A stretch of 58,894 bases of DNA, from assembly GCA_028819195.1 (NCBI GenBank), contig JAPPMF010000016.1:1-58894 (forward strand), written 5' to 3'. How positions within the stretch are numbered: position 1 is the stretch's first letter; each line of letters opens with the position of its first letter. Shown piece after piece: positions 36,004 to 46,198 of the stretch. A program made the translations under genes and the position numbers. Under the pieces are notes generated by a model. That model saw only the letters and a list, made by a program, of their open reading frames with translations, made no database searches and was not told the origin of the DNA. Source of the stretch: Bin55 sp028819195 (GTDB taxonomy: Bacteria; Pseudomonadota; Gammaproteobacteria; Pseudomonadales; Azotimanducaceae).

Positions 36004-38829
36004 TTATTGACCTTCTGTCTCGTCATCTTCATAGGTTTCTTCGACAACTTCGTATCGTTTCGACATGTCACCGACAATAGCAATCGTGAACTTTTCAACA
36101 CTCACCCATTTACGAAAAGCCTCATTAACTTCGTCAGTAGTCAAAGATTCGTAACGAGCTTCTCTGGCTTTGTGAAATTCCATATCTCGACCCCAAAACA
36201 TGTTGTGGTGTAAGGTGTTGGCAATCCAACCATCACTAGCTCGACTCCTTTTTGCACTATCCATTCGAGCCGTGACTGCATCACGAACTTCTTCATCGGT
36301 AAATCCTTCCTCAACGGCCTTTATGACTTCTTCTTTAAAAACCGCGACTACTTTATCCATGTTATTTGGATTAACCGATGCACCGGCATACATTACACGA
36401 TATTTATCAACCGGATTCGCACCCGAAAATCCACCGTAGACACTATAGGACAAACCTTCGTCTTGTCTAATTCGAACTCCTAATCGTGAATTGATAAAGC
36501 CACCACCAAAAATACGTCCGGCAATAAATAGTGCTTCGTAATCTGCGTCCAAATCAGTTGCTTGGAAGTCAAATTGAGCAATCATATTAGCACTTGTCTT
36601 GTCGGGAGTGTCAATTTCAAGAAATATTCCCGGTTGAGATTGCGCAACCCGATCGATTCTAGCATAGTCTGTAGTTGATACCCAATCACCAAATTCTTCT
36701 TCAAGTACGGCAAAAATTTCGTCTGGATCAAAATCTCCCACTACTGTAAGAGTCGTATTGGGACCAAATCCAACGAATTCTGAATAGAACTTTTTGCAAT
36801 CATCAAGTGTAACGGCTTGTACTGCAGCCAAATCTTCATCGAGATCTGAAACATAAAAAGGATGTCCCACAGGATATTGATCGAGATGTTTTCCCATTGC
36901 AATTGATGACAGGACTTGCGGATTCGTTCTACGTGCTTCAATACCTTCGATATTTGCTGTTTTTACAAGCGCAAACTCATCTTCGGGGAAAGCTGGCTCT
37001 TTGGCGATGTGGGCGACAAGTCGAATAGATTCGACTAAATTATCTCTAATCGTGCTGACTGAAACAGAACCTGTATTGAGTCCAACTCCTACACCTCCGT
37101 TTAAACGTAGTTCGGTACGTTTGTCTGCTAATTCTTGTTTACTAAATTTCGTCGTACCTCGCCCGATCATGGCACCAGTGAAACTTGCAATATAGCTCTT
37201 GTCCATTAGCGATTCCACGTTACCCCATCGCATGGTTGCACTCAAACTCACAGTACCTCCCGTATTCTTCTTGGGTACAAAAGCAACTTTAGTTCCATTC
37301 GACAAAGTTCGGTAGTCAACACGTTTAGCGAGATTGTCATAACTATACTCAAACACTTCCCCAAAGTCACCTTCTTCCTCAAACTCATACTTCGAGATCA
37401 GTGTAGAAAAATCCGCCCGTTCCACAGCTACTCGAGATGGAGTTTCTTCAATTGGTTCGAAATATCCTCTTGTACGGTTGGAAGGAACCAAATATTTTTG
37501 TGCTACAGCTTGAACAGCTTCTGCAGTTAATTCTTTACTTCGCTCGCGATTGACAAAGTAAAGGCGCCAATTTCCGTTCCCGGCAAGATTAGTGAAAGAA
37601 CGAACCAAAGCATGAACGTCAGTAGAAGTGTTTTCATAACTATTCGCCCAACTAGTTTTTATTCGATTAATCTCTTCTTCTGTTGGTGGATTGTCTTTGA
37701 GTTCTTGAATTATTTTTTCAATTTCTGATTCAACAACTTCAACAGATTTATCTAATGGGACGGTTGCACTAATCCAAAACAATCCCGGGTACTTAAATCC
37801 TTCTGAATACGCGTAAGCACCAGATGCAAGCTCTGTTTCAACTAAACGCTGATAGAGGCGACTGTTCACTCCTGAACCAGACATTACCCATGCTAACGCA
37901 CTCAATGGAGATGCATCTGCATGGGAGATACCTGGTACGTGATAAGCATAGCGGACCATCTGGACATCGCCAATTCTTTCGAGAGTAACCATTCTCTCAC
38001 CATCTCGAGGAATTTCTTCCGAATAATTAGGAAGAATTTCCATCTCTCCAGTACGTTCAGGTCTAGAAATTGGTCCAAATTTTTCAAGAATCAGATCTAA
38101 TGTCTCCTGTTCATCAATCTTACCAGCGACAAACAAAACTGCATTATCGGGTTGATAATATTTCTTGTAAAAGGCAAGCAGTCGACGATCCGGAATTCCC
38201 ATGATGTCCGCTTCTGAACCTATCGTCGAGTGACCATAACTATGCCAATCAAATGCTACCGAACGAATCCTTTGAGACAAAACCTGACTTTGACTGTTCT
38301 CTGAGAGTTCCCATTCGTTGCGAACTACCGTCCTCTCTTTCTCGATTTCCTTCGGATCCATGATGCTATTAATCATACGGTCAGCTTCTAAATCTAGAGC
38401 CCAGTCTAAATTATCTCTCGTTGCTATAAAGGTTTCGAAGTAATTGGTTCGGTCAAGCCAAGTAGAACCATTGGGCGCTGTTCCTCGATCTGCCAATTCT
38501 TTGGTAATGTTCGGATGATTTTCTGAGCCTTTAAACAGCAAATGCTCAACCAAGTGAGCGATACCACGTTCACCATACCCCTCGTTCCTTGAACCTACTA
38601 GATAAGTGATATTCACCGTGATATTTTTTGAAGTAGGATCTGGTAACAGTACGACACGCAATCCGTTACTAAGGATGTATTCAGTTACACCCTCAATTGT
38701 CTCAACTTTTGTTGCCGTCGTACTATGATCTGCTGCTTCGTCTTGTGCCCATATAGAAATAGACACAACACAAAGTGACGTGAGCAAAACAAACATCGCA
38801 TGGGATGCAACATTCATTAATTTCTTCAT
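36004..38829 (-). CDS. Periplasmic M16 (pitrilysin/insulinase) zinc peptidase
   Basis: This 941-aa protein has a signal peptide at about residues 1-28. The inverted zinc motif HxxEH is HLVEH at 92-96, with the distal Glu region EADRMINSIMDPKEIEKERTVVRNE some 75 residues on. A second, catalytically inactive M16 half follows in the C-terminal 450 residues, giving the full two-lobed clamshell in one chain. It should degrade peptides in the periplasm. It has its own terminator and appears monocistronic. Confidence 0.92.
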   Translation of the reverse strand: MKKLMNVASHAMFVLLTSLCVVSISIWAQDEAADHSTTATKVETIEGVTEYILSNGLRVVLLPDPTSKNITVNITYLVGSRNEGYGERGIAHLVEHLLFKGSENHPNITKELADRGTAPNGSTWLDRTNYFETFIATRDNLDWALDLEADRMINSIMDPKEIEKERTVVRNEWELSENSQSQVLSQRIRSVAFDWHSYGHSTIGSEADIMGIPDRRLLAFYKKYYQPDNAVLFVAGKIDEQETLDLILEKFGPISRPERTGEMEILPNYSEEIPRDGERMVTLERIGDVQMVRYAYHVPGISHADASPLSALAWVMSGSGVNSRLYQRLVETELASGAYAYSEGFKYPGLFWISATVPLDKSVEVVESEIEKIIQELKDNPPTEEEINRIKTSWANSYENTSTDVHALVRSFTNLAGNGNWRLYFVNRERSKELTAEAVQAVAQKYLVPSNRTRGYFEPIEETPSRVAVERADFSTLISKYEFEEEGDFGEVFEYSYDNLAKRVDYRTLSNGTKVAFVPKKNTGGTVSLSATMRWGNVESLMDKSYIASFTGAMIGRGTTKFSKQELADKRTELRLNGGVGVGLNTGSVSVSTIRDNLVESIRLVAHIAKEPAFPEDEFALVKTANIEGIEARRTNPQVLSSIAMGKHLDQYPVGHPFYVSDLDEDLAAVQAVTLDDCKKFYSEFVGFGPNTTLTVVGDFDPDEIFAVLEEEFGDWVSTTDYARIDRVAQSQPGIFLEIDTPDKTSANMIAQFDFQATDLDADYEALFIAGRIFGGGFINSRLGVRIRQDEGLSYSVYGGFSGANPVDKYRVMYAGASVNPNNMDKVVAVFKEEVIKAVEEGFTDEEVRDAVTARMDSAKRSRASDGWIANTLHHNMFWGRDMEFHKAREARYESLTTDEVNEAFRKWVSVEKFTIAIVGDMSKRYEVVEETYEDDETEGQ

Positions 38830-39639
38830 AAGTAATTTATCCTCATTTGTAAGTGTTATGTGTTAATAAATCGACAATCAATGAAAATTTGTCTCAAAGT
38901 AGGCAATATTCCCTCCGTGATAAACGCCCAAAGGTTGAACGAGTTATACATTCTTCAACCTAGCGACGACCTACTTGAACTCAAACTACATTTGTATAAG
39001 CTTTGTATCAGATTAAATCTGGCGGATCAATCTGTACTCCACCCAAAATTTGAAGAAAGAATAGAAATTCTATTTATTCGAATAGGTGAGTCAACCTTCC
39101 TTTGGTTGCCTAAGAATCTCCCTACGGAACGATTATACCTATTTTTTGCAACAGTCATTGCCGAATCGTGAACTGATGTCGAAGCTTCAATGTCCTTAAA
39201 TGTCGCGGTGGATTGGGATTGATTCCAACCAATGTTGGTGTCTTGTCTGGATAAGGAGTCGCTCTTCGTTCCTATCCGACGCGTTTCTAACGTCAACAAA
39301 ATTACCATCTCATGCTCTCAGCGAATATATCTACAAGTGCGAAGAACAATGCTATACAGCGGGGAAAACATTACCATTAAGGAGAACCCGGTTTCGACCA
39401 GTCTATTGATCTGTCTTAACGAATTCAATTCGCGATTCTGTGTCTATTCGGTATATGAACACTGCACAATTTAATGGGACTATGCAGATTTAACCTTCAA
39501 AATATAATTTTTCAACTTCGCTACCATCCTACGAGTCTGAGAAATTAACCATGAACGCGACTAACGAGACTACGGTTCCAAGCACCAAAAAACTGGATGT
39601 CTGGGAATTCTGAAACAGATTTTTCATTGGATTGGTCGT
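38830..39639. other. Long gap without a convincing gene
   Basis: About 0.8 kb between divergent M16 and sppA. A plus-strand frame at 38881-39171 (97 codons from ATG) reads as fairly protein-like, with LELKLHLYKLCIRLNL, but it has no ribosome site and no recognised family. It may be chance or a relic. Other frames are short and overlap in several phases. No RNA gene was recognised. Confidence 0.4.
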
Positions 39640-41478
39640 GTGTTCAGATTTATTCGGATCTCAATTGCTAATTTATTAGTAATCCTACTCATTGTCGTTC
39701 TCATTTTTGTGTTCACGTTAGATGATTCGGTTAATGTAACAAAGGGATCAATACTTGTTTTCACTCCCAAAGCAAACCTGGTCGAACAAACTACACCCCC
39801 TAATCGAGTACTAGAGTTGTTACTGGATGAGAATTCATCTAACGAAACGAACGTGCATGAAGTGGTTAAAGTGTTAAGACATGCAGCGCAGGACCCGCGT
39901 ATTGATTCGCTCTTAATCCAACCACAATCGCTAGCAGGTGTTAGTATGGTTCATCTTGAAACGATTGGTAGCGCTATAAAAGATTTTTCCGCGGCTGGTA
40001 AGTATGTAGTTGCGTACGCTAACGAATATACCCAAAGTCAGTACGTGCTGGCTAGTTATGCCGATGAAGTCTGGTTGGACCCGATGGGTTCAGTGTATTT
40101 TTCAGGATTTTCGTTTAACGATATTTACTTCAAGCAATTGTTGGATAAGTTACAGATCAATGTTCATGTGTTTCGTAGCGGTATTTACAAGAGTGCGGTC
40201 GAACCATTCATGCAAGATTCGATGTCGGAAGTTGTCCGTGAGTCCTATGTTCCGATTGTGCAGCAGTTATGGTCGTCGTTGGTAGAAAAAATTGCTGAAA
40301 ACCGGTCGTTGCAATTTCAAGATGTCGAAAATTTTGCAACCGAGATACATGGATCACTGCAAGAAAGCAATAAAGGGGCTGCTGAATTAGCATTGGAACT
40401 GGAATTAGTCGATAAATTAGTGAACGTTTCTGACGTCAAAACAAGAATCTCAATTAAAACTTCGGCTAGTAATAACTCTTCAAATCGACTGCCAATCAAC
40501 GACATACCATCCGTTTCGGTACTTGACTACAACATTCTCATTACGGAGGAGAGAGAGCAACGAAATGTATCTGAATCCGAAAGCAGTAATCTCCCATCTC
40601 GAAAATTTGGAAAGATTGCGGTAATTCCAGTAGAAGGTACTATCCTGCACAGCTTCGATCAAGAGAGTGGATTAGTTTTCGACACTACCAATGCTATCAA
40701 TAATATTGAACAAGCGATGGAAGATGGTGCAGAAGCCGTCATTTTGCGAGTAAATTCTCCTGGAGGAACTGTATTAGCGTCCGAAGAAATTCGCCAAAAG
40801 ATAGCGACTGTAAGAGAACGTGATATTCCGGTTGTTGCGTCCATGTCGGGGGTTGCTGCCTCAGGCGGTTACTGGATCGCCGCTGAAACTGATTACATTT
40901 TCGCCGAAAAATCAACAATCACTGGATCAATTGGCGTCTTTTCGTTTATTCCTTCATTCGAAGACTCGTTAGCAAAAGTTGGTGTTAGTACCGACGGTGT
41001 TGATGCGATCGATAATGGATTCAGATTGGACAGCATAAGAGGTATATCGGAGACTGATCAAGTCATTCTACAAGCAAGCGTGGACAACTTCTACCTCGCT
41101 TTCTTAGAACTCGTCAGTAATGGTCGAGATATGAGTGTTGAGACAGTCGATACGATCGCTGGTGGTCGTATTTGGACGGGTTCACAAGCCAAGGAAAACG
41201 GACTTGTCGACGAACTTGGCAACTTCGATGAAGCGGCTGAGACTACCGCGAAGATGGCTGGTTTAACAAAATTTGAGCTGGTATTTTATGATGCTGAACC
41301 GGCCTCCCTGATCAGCAATCCAATTTTTGCGAAACTTGAAGAGGTTTTACCTACCATTAACCCATCAGATGTACTTCTATTACAAAATATAAATAGTATT
41401 TATCAGAAAATGAAGAAATACATTAACTTTGAACCTAGAACCGTATATGCTTACTGCGAAACCTGCGACTACTTCTAA
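39640..41478 (+). CDS. sppA: Signal peptide peptidase SppA, 67K type
   Basis: This 612-aa inner-membrane serine protease digests cleaved signal peptides. It has an N-terminal anchor at about residues 8-28, then two tandem SppA domains. The Ser-Lys dyad is split between them as in E. coli: Lys184 in GIYKSAVEPF of the first domain and Ser408 in SGVAASGGYW of the second. The VNSPGG block and GGRIWTGSQAKENGLVDELG are also present. The given start is GTG 39640, but the frame stays open to 39565. The preceding residues ILKQIFHWIGR resemble the basic/aromatic N-terminus of known SppA, so a CTG at 39610 or 39601 may be the real start. Confidence 0.93.
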   Translation: MFRFIRISIANLLVILLIVVLIFVFTLDDSVNVTKGSILVFTPKANLVEQTTPPNRVLELLLDENSSNETNVHEVVKVLRHAAQDPRIDSLLIQPQSLAGVSMVHLETIGSAIKDFSAAGKYVVAYANEYTQSQYVLASYADEVWLDPMGSVYFSGFSFNDIYFKQLLDKLQINVHVFRSGIYKSAVEPFMQDSMSEVVRESYVPIVQQLWSSLVEKIAENRSLQFQDVENFATEIHGSLQESNKGAAELALELELVDKLVNVSDVKTRISIKTSASNNSSNRLPINDIPSVSVLDYNILITEEREQRNVSESESSNLPSRKFGKIAVIPVEGTILHSFDQESGLVFDTTNAINNIEQAMEDGAEAVILRVNSPGGTVLASEEIRQKIATVRERDIPVVASMSGVAASGGYWIAAETDYIFAEKSTITGSIGVFSFIPSFEDSLAKVGVSTDGVDAIDNGFRLDSIRGISETDQVILQASVDNFYLAFLELVSNGRDMSVETVDTIAGGRIWTGSQAKENGLVDELGNFDEAAETTAKMAGLTKFELVFYDAEPASLISNPIFAKLEEVLPTINPSDVLLLQNINSIYQKMKKYINFEPRTVYAYCETCDYF

Positions 41479-41537
41479 CCGGAAAAACGTCGCTACTAAA
41501 CAGCTTAAAACCCTTTACAAACAAATAAGGATTTGAA

Positions 41538-42704
41538 ATGAATAACTCAACAAACGCGCAAACAGAAATTACGCTCGGTGTAGAAGAAGAATCTTTTTTA
41601 GTTCATCCGGATACCTTAGATCTTCTCACTGACCCCGATTCCTACGTGTTCATTTACTCCGAAACACGTGCAGGTGAACATAAAATTGTCCGAGAATTTT
41701 TACGTTCGCAAATCGAGTCCAATACAAAAATTTGTCATTCGATAAATGAAGTTCGCCAATCGGTAATCGAAACTCGTCAGGTTATAGCGACTGCGGCTGA
41801 AAAATTCGGCGCATTAGTCATTGCATCCTCAATGCATCCTTTTGCCAAATGGCAAGATCAAACGCATACTCCTCGCCAACGATATGAAAGTTTTTCGATT
41901 ATGTATCAAGAGACATTTCGACGATTTCTAATCGGTGGTATGCACATTCACGCTGGTTTTGGCGATGAGGAAACCCGTATACGAGTTATGAACGCACTGC
42001 GACACTATCTTCCGCTGCTTCTAGCACTATCGACTTCGTCGCCTTTTATGGAAGGTAGGGAAACCGGTTATAAATCGACACGAATGAACATCATGGGTAG
42101 TCTACCGCGTTCAGGGATTCCTCGCGCATTTAATTCGTATCAAGATTTCAAAAACTTGGTGAACGAATACGTAAAACGAAACTTCATCACCGACTCAAGC
42201 GAGTTTTGGTGGGATATTCGACCATCTCATACTTTTCCTACGATTGAATTACGAATCTGTGACGTCTGCACAAACATTAACGATCTGATGGCAATCGTCG
42301 CGTTATACGCCTGTCTCATTCGTCATCTTATGCTACATGAAGAAGGGTTACCGTTCGTACATGAGAGTATGTCGGAAATTATTCTCGAAAACAAATGGCA
42401 AGCACAACGGTATGGTATCTTTTCCTTTTTAGCACATCCACGTTCCGGAGAACGGGTTGATATCGAAGACTTGTTGCGAGCCCTAGTAGGTTCTTTAGAA
42501 GAAGATGCGAAAGCTCTGGATTGTGTGGACGAGTTACAACATTCGTTGGAGATTGTTAAAAGTGGTACAAGTGCAGACCGCCAACTCGATTATTATCGTT
42601 TGTGTGTCCTGGATGGGGCGTCCAGTCAAGAAGCGTTGCGAGAAGTGGTAAATCATGTGATACGGGAAACCGCCGAACATTTGCCAACCAAACAATCGGA
42701 GTAG
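41538..42704 (+). CDS. ybdK: Carboxylate-amine ligase YbdK (GCS2 family)
   Basis: This 388-aa member of the glutamate-cysteine ligase type 2 family shows LGVEEESFLV at the N-terminus, GGMHIHAGFGD in the middle, LSTSSPFMEGRETGYKSTR, and RPSHTFPTIELRICD, all typical of YbdK. E. coli YbdK has weak gamma-glutamylcysteine-forming activity, and the physiological substrate of this group is uncertain. The ATG has AAGGAT upstream. It lies 59 nt after sppA and before a flavoprotein gene. Confidence 0.9.
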   Translation: MNNSTNAQTEITLGVEEESFLVHPDTLDLLTDPDSYVFIYSETRAGEHKIVREFLRSQIESNTKICHSINEVRQSVIETRQVIATAAEKFGALVIASSMHPFAKWQDQTHTPRQRYESFSIMYQETFRRFLIGGMHIHAGFGDEETRIRVMNALRHYLPLLLALSTSSPFMEGRETGYKSTRMNIMGSLPRSGIPRAFNSYQDFKNLVNEYVKRNFITDSSEFWWDIRPSHTFPTIELRICDVCTNINDLMAIVALYACLIRHLMLHEEGLPFVHESMSEIILENKWQAQRYGIFSFLAHPRSGERVDIEDLLRALVGSLEEDAKALDCVDELQHSLEIVKSGTSADRQLDYYRLCVLDGASSQEALREVVNHVIRETAEHLPTKQSE

Positions 42705-42751
42705 CATTCCGGTTTACCCTTGAGTCGGTAGTCAATTTTCAAACTAAGTAA

Positions 42752-44326
42752 GTGACTCAACGTGACGATGTTATCATTATTGGCGGTGGTCATAACGGGT
42801 TAGTTTGCGCGTGTTACCTAGCCGCAGCGGGTAAATCTGTTCGTATTCTTGAACGACGATCGATCGTTGGTGGCGCTGCGGTAACAGAAGAATTTAGTCC
42901 AGGTTTTCGCAATTCCACTCTGAGTTATACGGTTGGGTTGCTCGACCCCCAAGTGATCAGGGACCTCAGGTTACAAGAGAACGGACTGAGAATCGTTCCT
43001 CGACCATTGGCAAATTTCTATCCGCTCTCGGACTCCCAATCTCTAACGATACACAACGATCCACACCAAACTGCGAAGGAATATCTAAAGTTTTCAACAA
43101 AAGATGCTAAAGCGTTTCCGAAGTTTATGGAAATGCTTAGAGATATTGCCAGTGTCGTTCAGCCACTCATGCATCGTTCACCGCCAGTCATGGGGGCTAA
43201 TGTCCAAGATTGGATGTCGATGCTACACACGTACAAAAAAGTAAACAGCTTGTCGCGATCGCGTCGACGTGATTTTGTCGATGTATTTTTTATGCCGGTG
43301 GAAGATTTACTTAACCGTTGGTTTGAGAATGAACATGTCAAAGCAACCATAGCATTTGATGCGATTGTTGGTAATTATTCGTCGCTACAGGCGGCCGGAT
43401 CGGCTTACGGATTGTTACACCACGCGCTCGGAGAACTGGCTGGGCAACAAGGTGTTTGGGGGCATGCCATAGGAGGTATGGGCTCCATTACGCAAGCAAT
43501 GAGAAAACAAGCAGTTTCGTTAGGTGTGAAAATCGAAACTGCTACCGAAGTGGTCCGAGTCAACATAAAGCACGATCGCGTAATTGGCGTTTCACTGCTT
43601 GATGGTACCAACCGAATAGCTTCTTTCGTTGTCGCCAACGTCGCGCTCAAACATCTCTATCAAGACTTGATTAATGCCAGGGACCTTGACGATGAGTTTC
43701 GACTACGTGTGACGAATTTGAAAACGGAATCTGGAGTGTTTCGAATGAATGTAGCATTGTCTGAGTTACCACAATTTCACTGTGTACCCCACACGACCAG
43801 GCAAGACTTTCATCAATCGGGTATTGTGATCGCACCCACTTTGTCATATATGGACAAAGCATATTATGACGCTAAGCAAGGGCTATGGTCCAGACATCCA
43901 ATAATCGAGTTAATGATTCCTTCCACGGTAGATAGTTCTTTAGCTCCCCCAGAACAACACGTAGCCAGTTTATTCTGCCAGTACTTTCCATACGATAGAG
44001 ACTGGGACAACGAACGAGAGCGTGCTGCTGACCACATTGTTGATGTTGTTTCTCAGTATTCACCGAACTTTAAGTCGTCGATTATTGAACGACAAATCTT
44101 GACGCCGTTAGATTTAGAACGGGAATACAGGTTACCTCGGGGAGACATTTTTCACGCCGCGCACAACCTCAATCAACTTTGGTTGAACCGACCATTACTT
44201 GGGTATTCGTCTTACCGAGGTCCGATAAAAGGACTATATCATTGCGGTGCAGGTGCTCATCCAGGTGGTGGAGTTACGGGTATTCCAGGAAAAAATGCCG
44301 CGCAAACAATCCTCAATGGTCGTTAA
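42752..44326 (+). CDS. PYROXD2-like FAD-dependent oxidoreductase
   Basis: This 524-aa protein belongs to the phytoene-desaturase-like amine oxidase superfamily. It has an N-terminal dinucleotide site IIIGGGHNGLVCACYLA (8-24) and LERRSIVGGAAVTEEFSPGF. At the C-terminus it has GLYHCGAGAHPGGGVTGIPGKNAA, the FAD-closing motif. The closest named group is the PYROXD2/carotenoid-oxidase-like proteins, whose reaction is poorly defined. No carotenoid genes are nearby, so a desaturase role is not supported. The start is GTG 42752, 47 nt after ybdK, so it may be co-transcribed. Confidence 0.88.
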   Translation: MTQRDDVIIIGGGHNGLVCACYLAAAGKSVRILERRSIVGGAAVTEEFSPGFRNSTLSYTVGLLDPQVIRDLRLQENGLRIVPRPLANFYPLSDSQSLTIHNDPHQTAKEYLKFSTKDAKAFPKFMEMLRDIASVVQPLMHRSPPVMGANVQDWMSMLHTYKKVNSLSRSRRRDFVDVFFMPVEDLLNRWFENEHVKATIAFDAIVGNYSSLQAAGSAYGLLHHALGELAGQQGVWGHAIGGMGSITQAMRKQAVSLGVKIETATEVVRVNIKHDRVIGVSLLDGTNRIASFVVANVALKHLYQDLINARDLDDEFRLRVTNLKTESGVFRMNVALSELPQFHCVPHTTRQDFHQSGIVIAPTLSYMDKAYYDAKQGLWSRHPIIELMIPSTVDSSLAPPEQHVASLFCQYFPYDRDWDNERERAADHIVDVVSQYSPNFKSSIIERQILTPLDLEREYRLPRGDIFHAAHNLNQLWLNRPLLGYSSYRGPIKGLYHCGAGAHPGGGVTGIPGKNAAQTILNGR

Positions 44327-44413
44327 GAACTTACAACCTTCCCTTAGAGTAAAACATCTCGTAACTCTATAACAAAAGTTCTACTCTCTCTTGTCTAGTA
44401 GGTTATCGGTTGA

Positions 44414-46087
44414 TCAAGCGACATCTCGTTCCTTAGATGGATGAAAGAACTCTTTCGTTGTCGCTTTCATATCTCTGCTCAACAGAGAAATCCCAAATAA
44501 ATTAGGTAAAGCCATGAATACTAGCGTAACGGCTGAGAATTTCCATACGAGTGACGTATCCAAAATCGTGCCCAAGAAAAATATCACCGTATAAGCAATT
44601 CGGTAAGCGAATAAGTACTTTGTACTTCCATTCGTCAAGTATACAACCGCTCGATCTCCGTAATACGACCAAGCTACCGCAGTGGTAAATGCAAAGAACA
44701 CTAGGGTTATCGTGACAGTGTACTGTCCAAAATCACCAAAGAAACCATGCTTAAACGCTTCAGCAGTAAGTGGTGCCGAATGAATCAAGGACATTCCCGT
44801 AAATGTAAAGTCGAAACTCTCAATTCTCCCATTTAGTACCGGTATATCCCCGGTATATCGCTCTCCTCGTTTATTAACGACTACCTCTTCAGCGACCGAT
44901 CTGTTATGGAGAAATGTAATGTTTTCTGTTTGAATCACACCATCCTCCACCGTGAGAGTCCCGTCAAAGTTAGCTACATTGGATTTTGAAGGGTTAGTCA
45001 AGTATGTACCAAGTTCGCTAGCATCATTTGCGTTATTCTCATCGTAGGTTCCTTCTACAATTTTGATTTCTGAGTAATCAAAATCATTGTCAAATTTTTC
45101 GTTCCAAACACCAGAAGCGAGAATAACTAAAGCCGTAAGAGTACAAATTACCAAAGTATCGATAAACGGTTCTAACAGTGAGACTAAGCCTTCGGAAACT
45201 GGACTTTCACCTTTTGAACTAGCATGGGCGATTGGCGCAGATCCCTGACCAGCTTCGTTGGAGAACAGTCCACGTCCAACTCCCTTGGTGAAAGCAAATG
45301 CAAAACTTGCACCTAAAAATCCTCCAATCGCAGCTGAACCTGAGAAAATGCTTGAGAAGATAGAACCAAACGACGGTATTATTTGATCGGCATTAGGAAT
45401 TATCACTGCCGCAGCACCAATAACATAGACGGTTCCCATGAACGGAACAACGTTTGAGGCAAAGGTAGCAATTCTCTTAATCCCACCAACAATAATTAAT
45501 CCGAGCAAAGTAGCTAGCACTAATCCGGTGATCCATGTAGGAATTGAAAATGAAGAATTTAGTCCTTCAGCCAAATTGTTACTTTGCGGTAAATTACCAC
45601 TACCTAGTGTAGAAAAAATAGTAGCAATCGCAAATAGTATGGCCAACCACTTCATATTGAGTTTGCGTTCCATGAAGTACATCGGCCCACCTGCCATTTT
45701 GCCTTTCTCGTCTTTGATCCTGTATTTGTGCGAAAGTGTTACTTCAACAAACTTAGTTGTCATGCCGATGAAAGCTGTTGCCCACATCCAAAAGATGGCT
45801 GCTGGCCCCCCAAGAAATATTGCGAATGCTACTCCACCTATGTTTCCAGTACCGACAGTACCGGATAATGCAGTCGACAACGCTTGAAAATGGGTTGTAT
45901 CTCCCACCGAGTTTGGTGGTGTTTCTTTTCCTGCCAGTATTTTCCAAGCGCGCGGAAAATGACGTATTTGCGGGAATCCTAAATATATCGTAAACCAGAC
46001 TCCTACACCCAGTAAAAGGAAGGGAAACCACAGAGATGATCCCAAAAAGGAATCAAGAAGGTCTAAAAAGTCTCCTACAAGTTGCAT
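44414..46087 (-). CDS. AGCS-family Na+:alanine/glycine symporter with inserted domain
   Basis: This 557-aa polytopic transporter shows signatures of the AGCS family: ALSTALSGTVGTGNIGGVA, GGPMYFMER, NEAGQGSAPIAHA and TAVAWSYYGDRA. AGCS proteins import alanine or glycine with Na+. Compared with the usual length of about 450-480, there is an extra hydrophilic stretch of about 100 residues (roughly 330-435), acidic with beta-like repeats, between two membrane segments. It probably faces outside. ATG 46087 is preceded by GGAGAAG. The gene ends convergently with the PYROXD2-like gene. Confidence 0.9.
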   Translation of the reverse strand: MQLVGDFLDLLDSFLGSSLWFPFLLLGVGVWFTIYLGFPQIRHFPRAWKILAGKETPPNSVGDTTHFQALSTALSGTVGTGNIGGVAFAIFLGGPAAIFWMWATAFIGMTTKFVEVTLSHKYRIKDEKGKMAGGPMYFMERKLNMKWLAILFAIATIFSTLGSGNLPQSNNLAEGLNSSFSIPTWITGLVLATLLGLIIVGGIKRIATFASNVVPFMGTVYVIGAAAVIIPNADQIIPSFGSIFSSIFSGSAAIGGFLGASFAFAFTKGVGRGLFSNEAGQGSAPIAHASSKGESPVSEGLVSLLEPFIDTLVICTLTALVILASGVWNEKFDNDFDYSEIKIVEGTYDENNANDASELGTYLTNPSKSNVANFDGTLTVEDGVIQTENITFLHNRSVAEEVVVNKRGERYTGDIPVLNGRIESFDFTFTGMSLIHSAPLTAEAFKHGFFGDFGQYTVTITLVFFAFTTAVAWSYYGDRAVVYLTNGSTKYLFAYRIAYTVIFFLGTILDTSLVWKFSAVTLVFMALPNLFGISLLSRDMKATTKEFFHPSKERDVA

Positions 46088-46198
46088 AAACTTCTCCTAC
46101 GAAGTCAAATCTCACACCATTAAAGTGTTATTTATAACCAAGTTTGTCTTTTGTGGTATTGCTAATCTAACTTTTCAGGGTAATAAAAAGATTATCGT

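Noticed and set aside
38881..39171. 97-codon plus-strand frame between M16 peptidase and sppA
   Set aside because: No ribosome site, no recognised family and no operon context; kept only as a comment on the gap.
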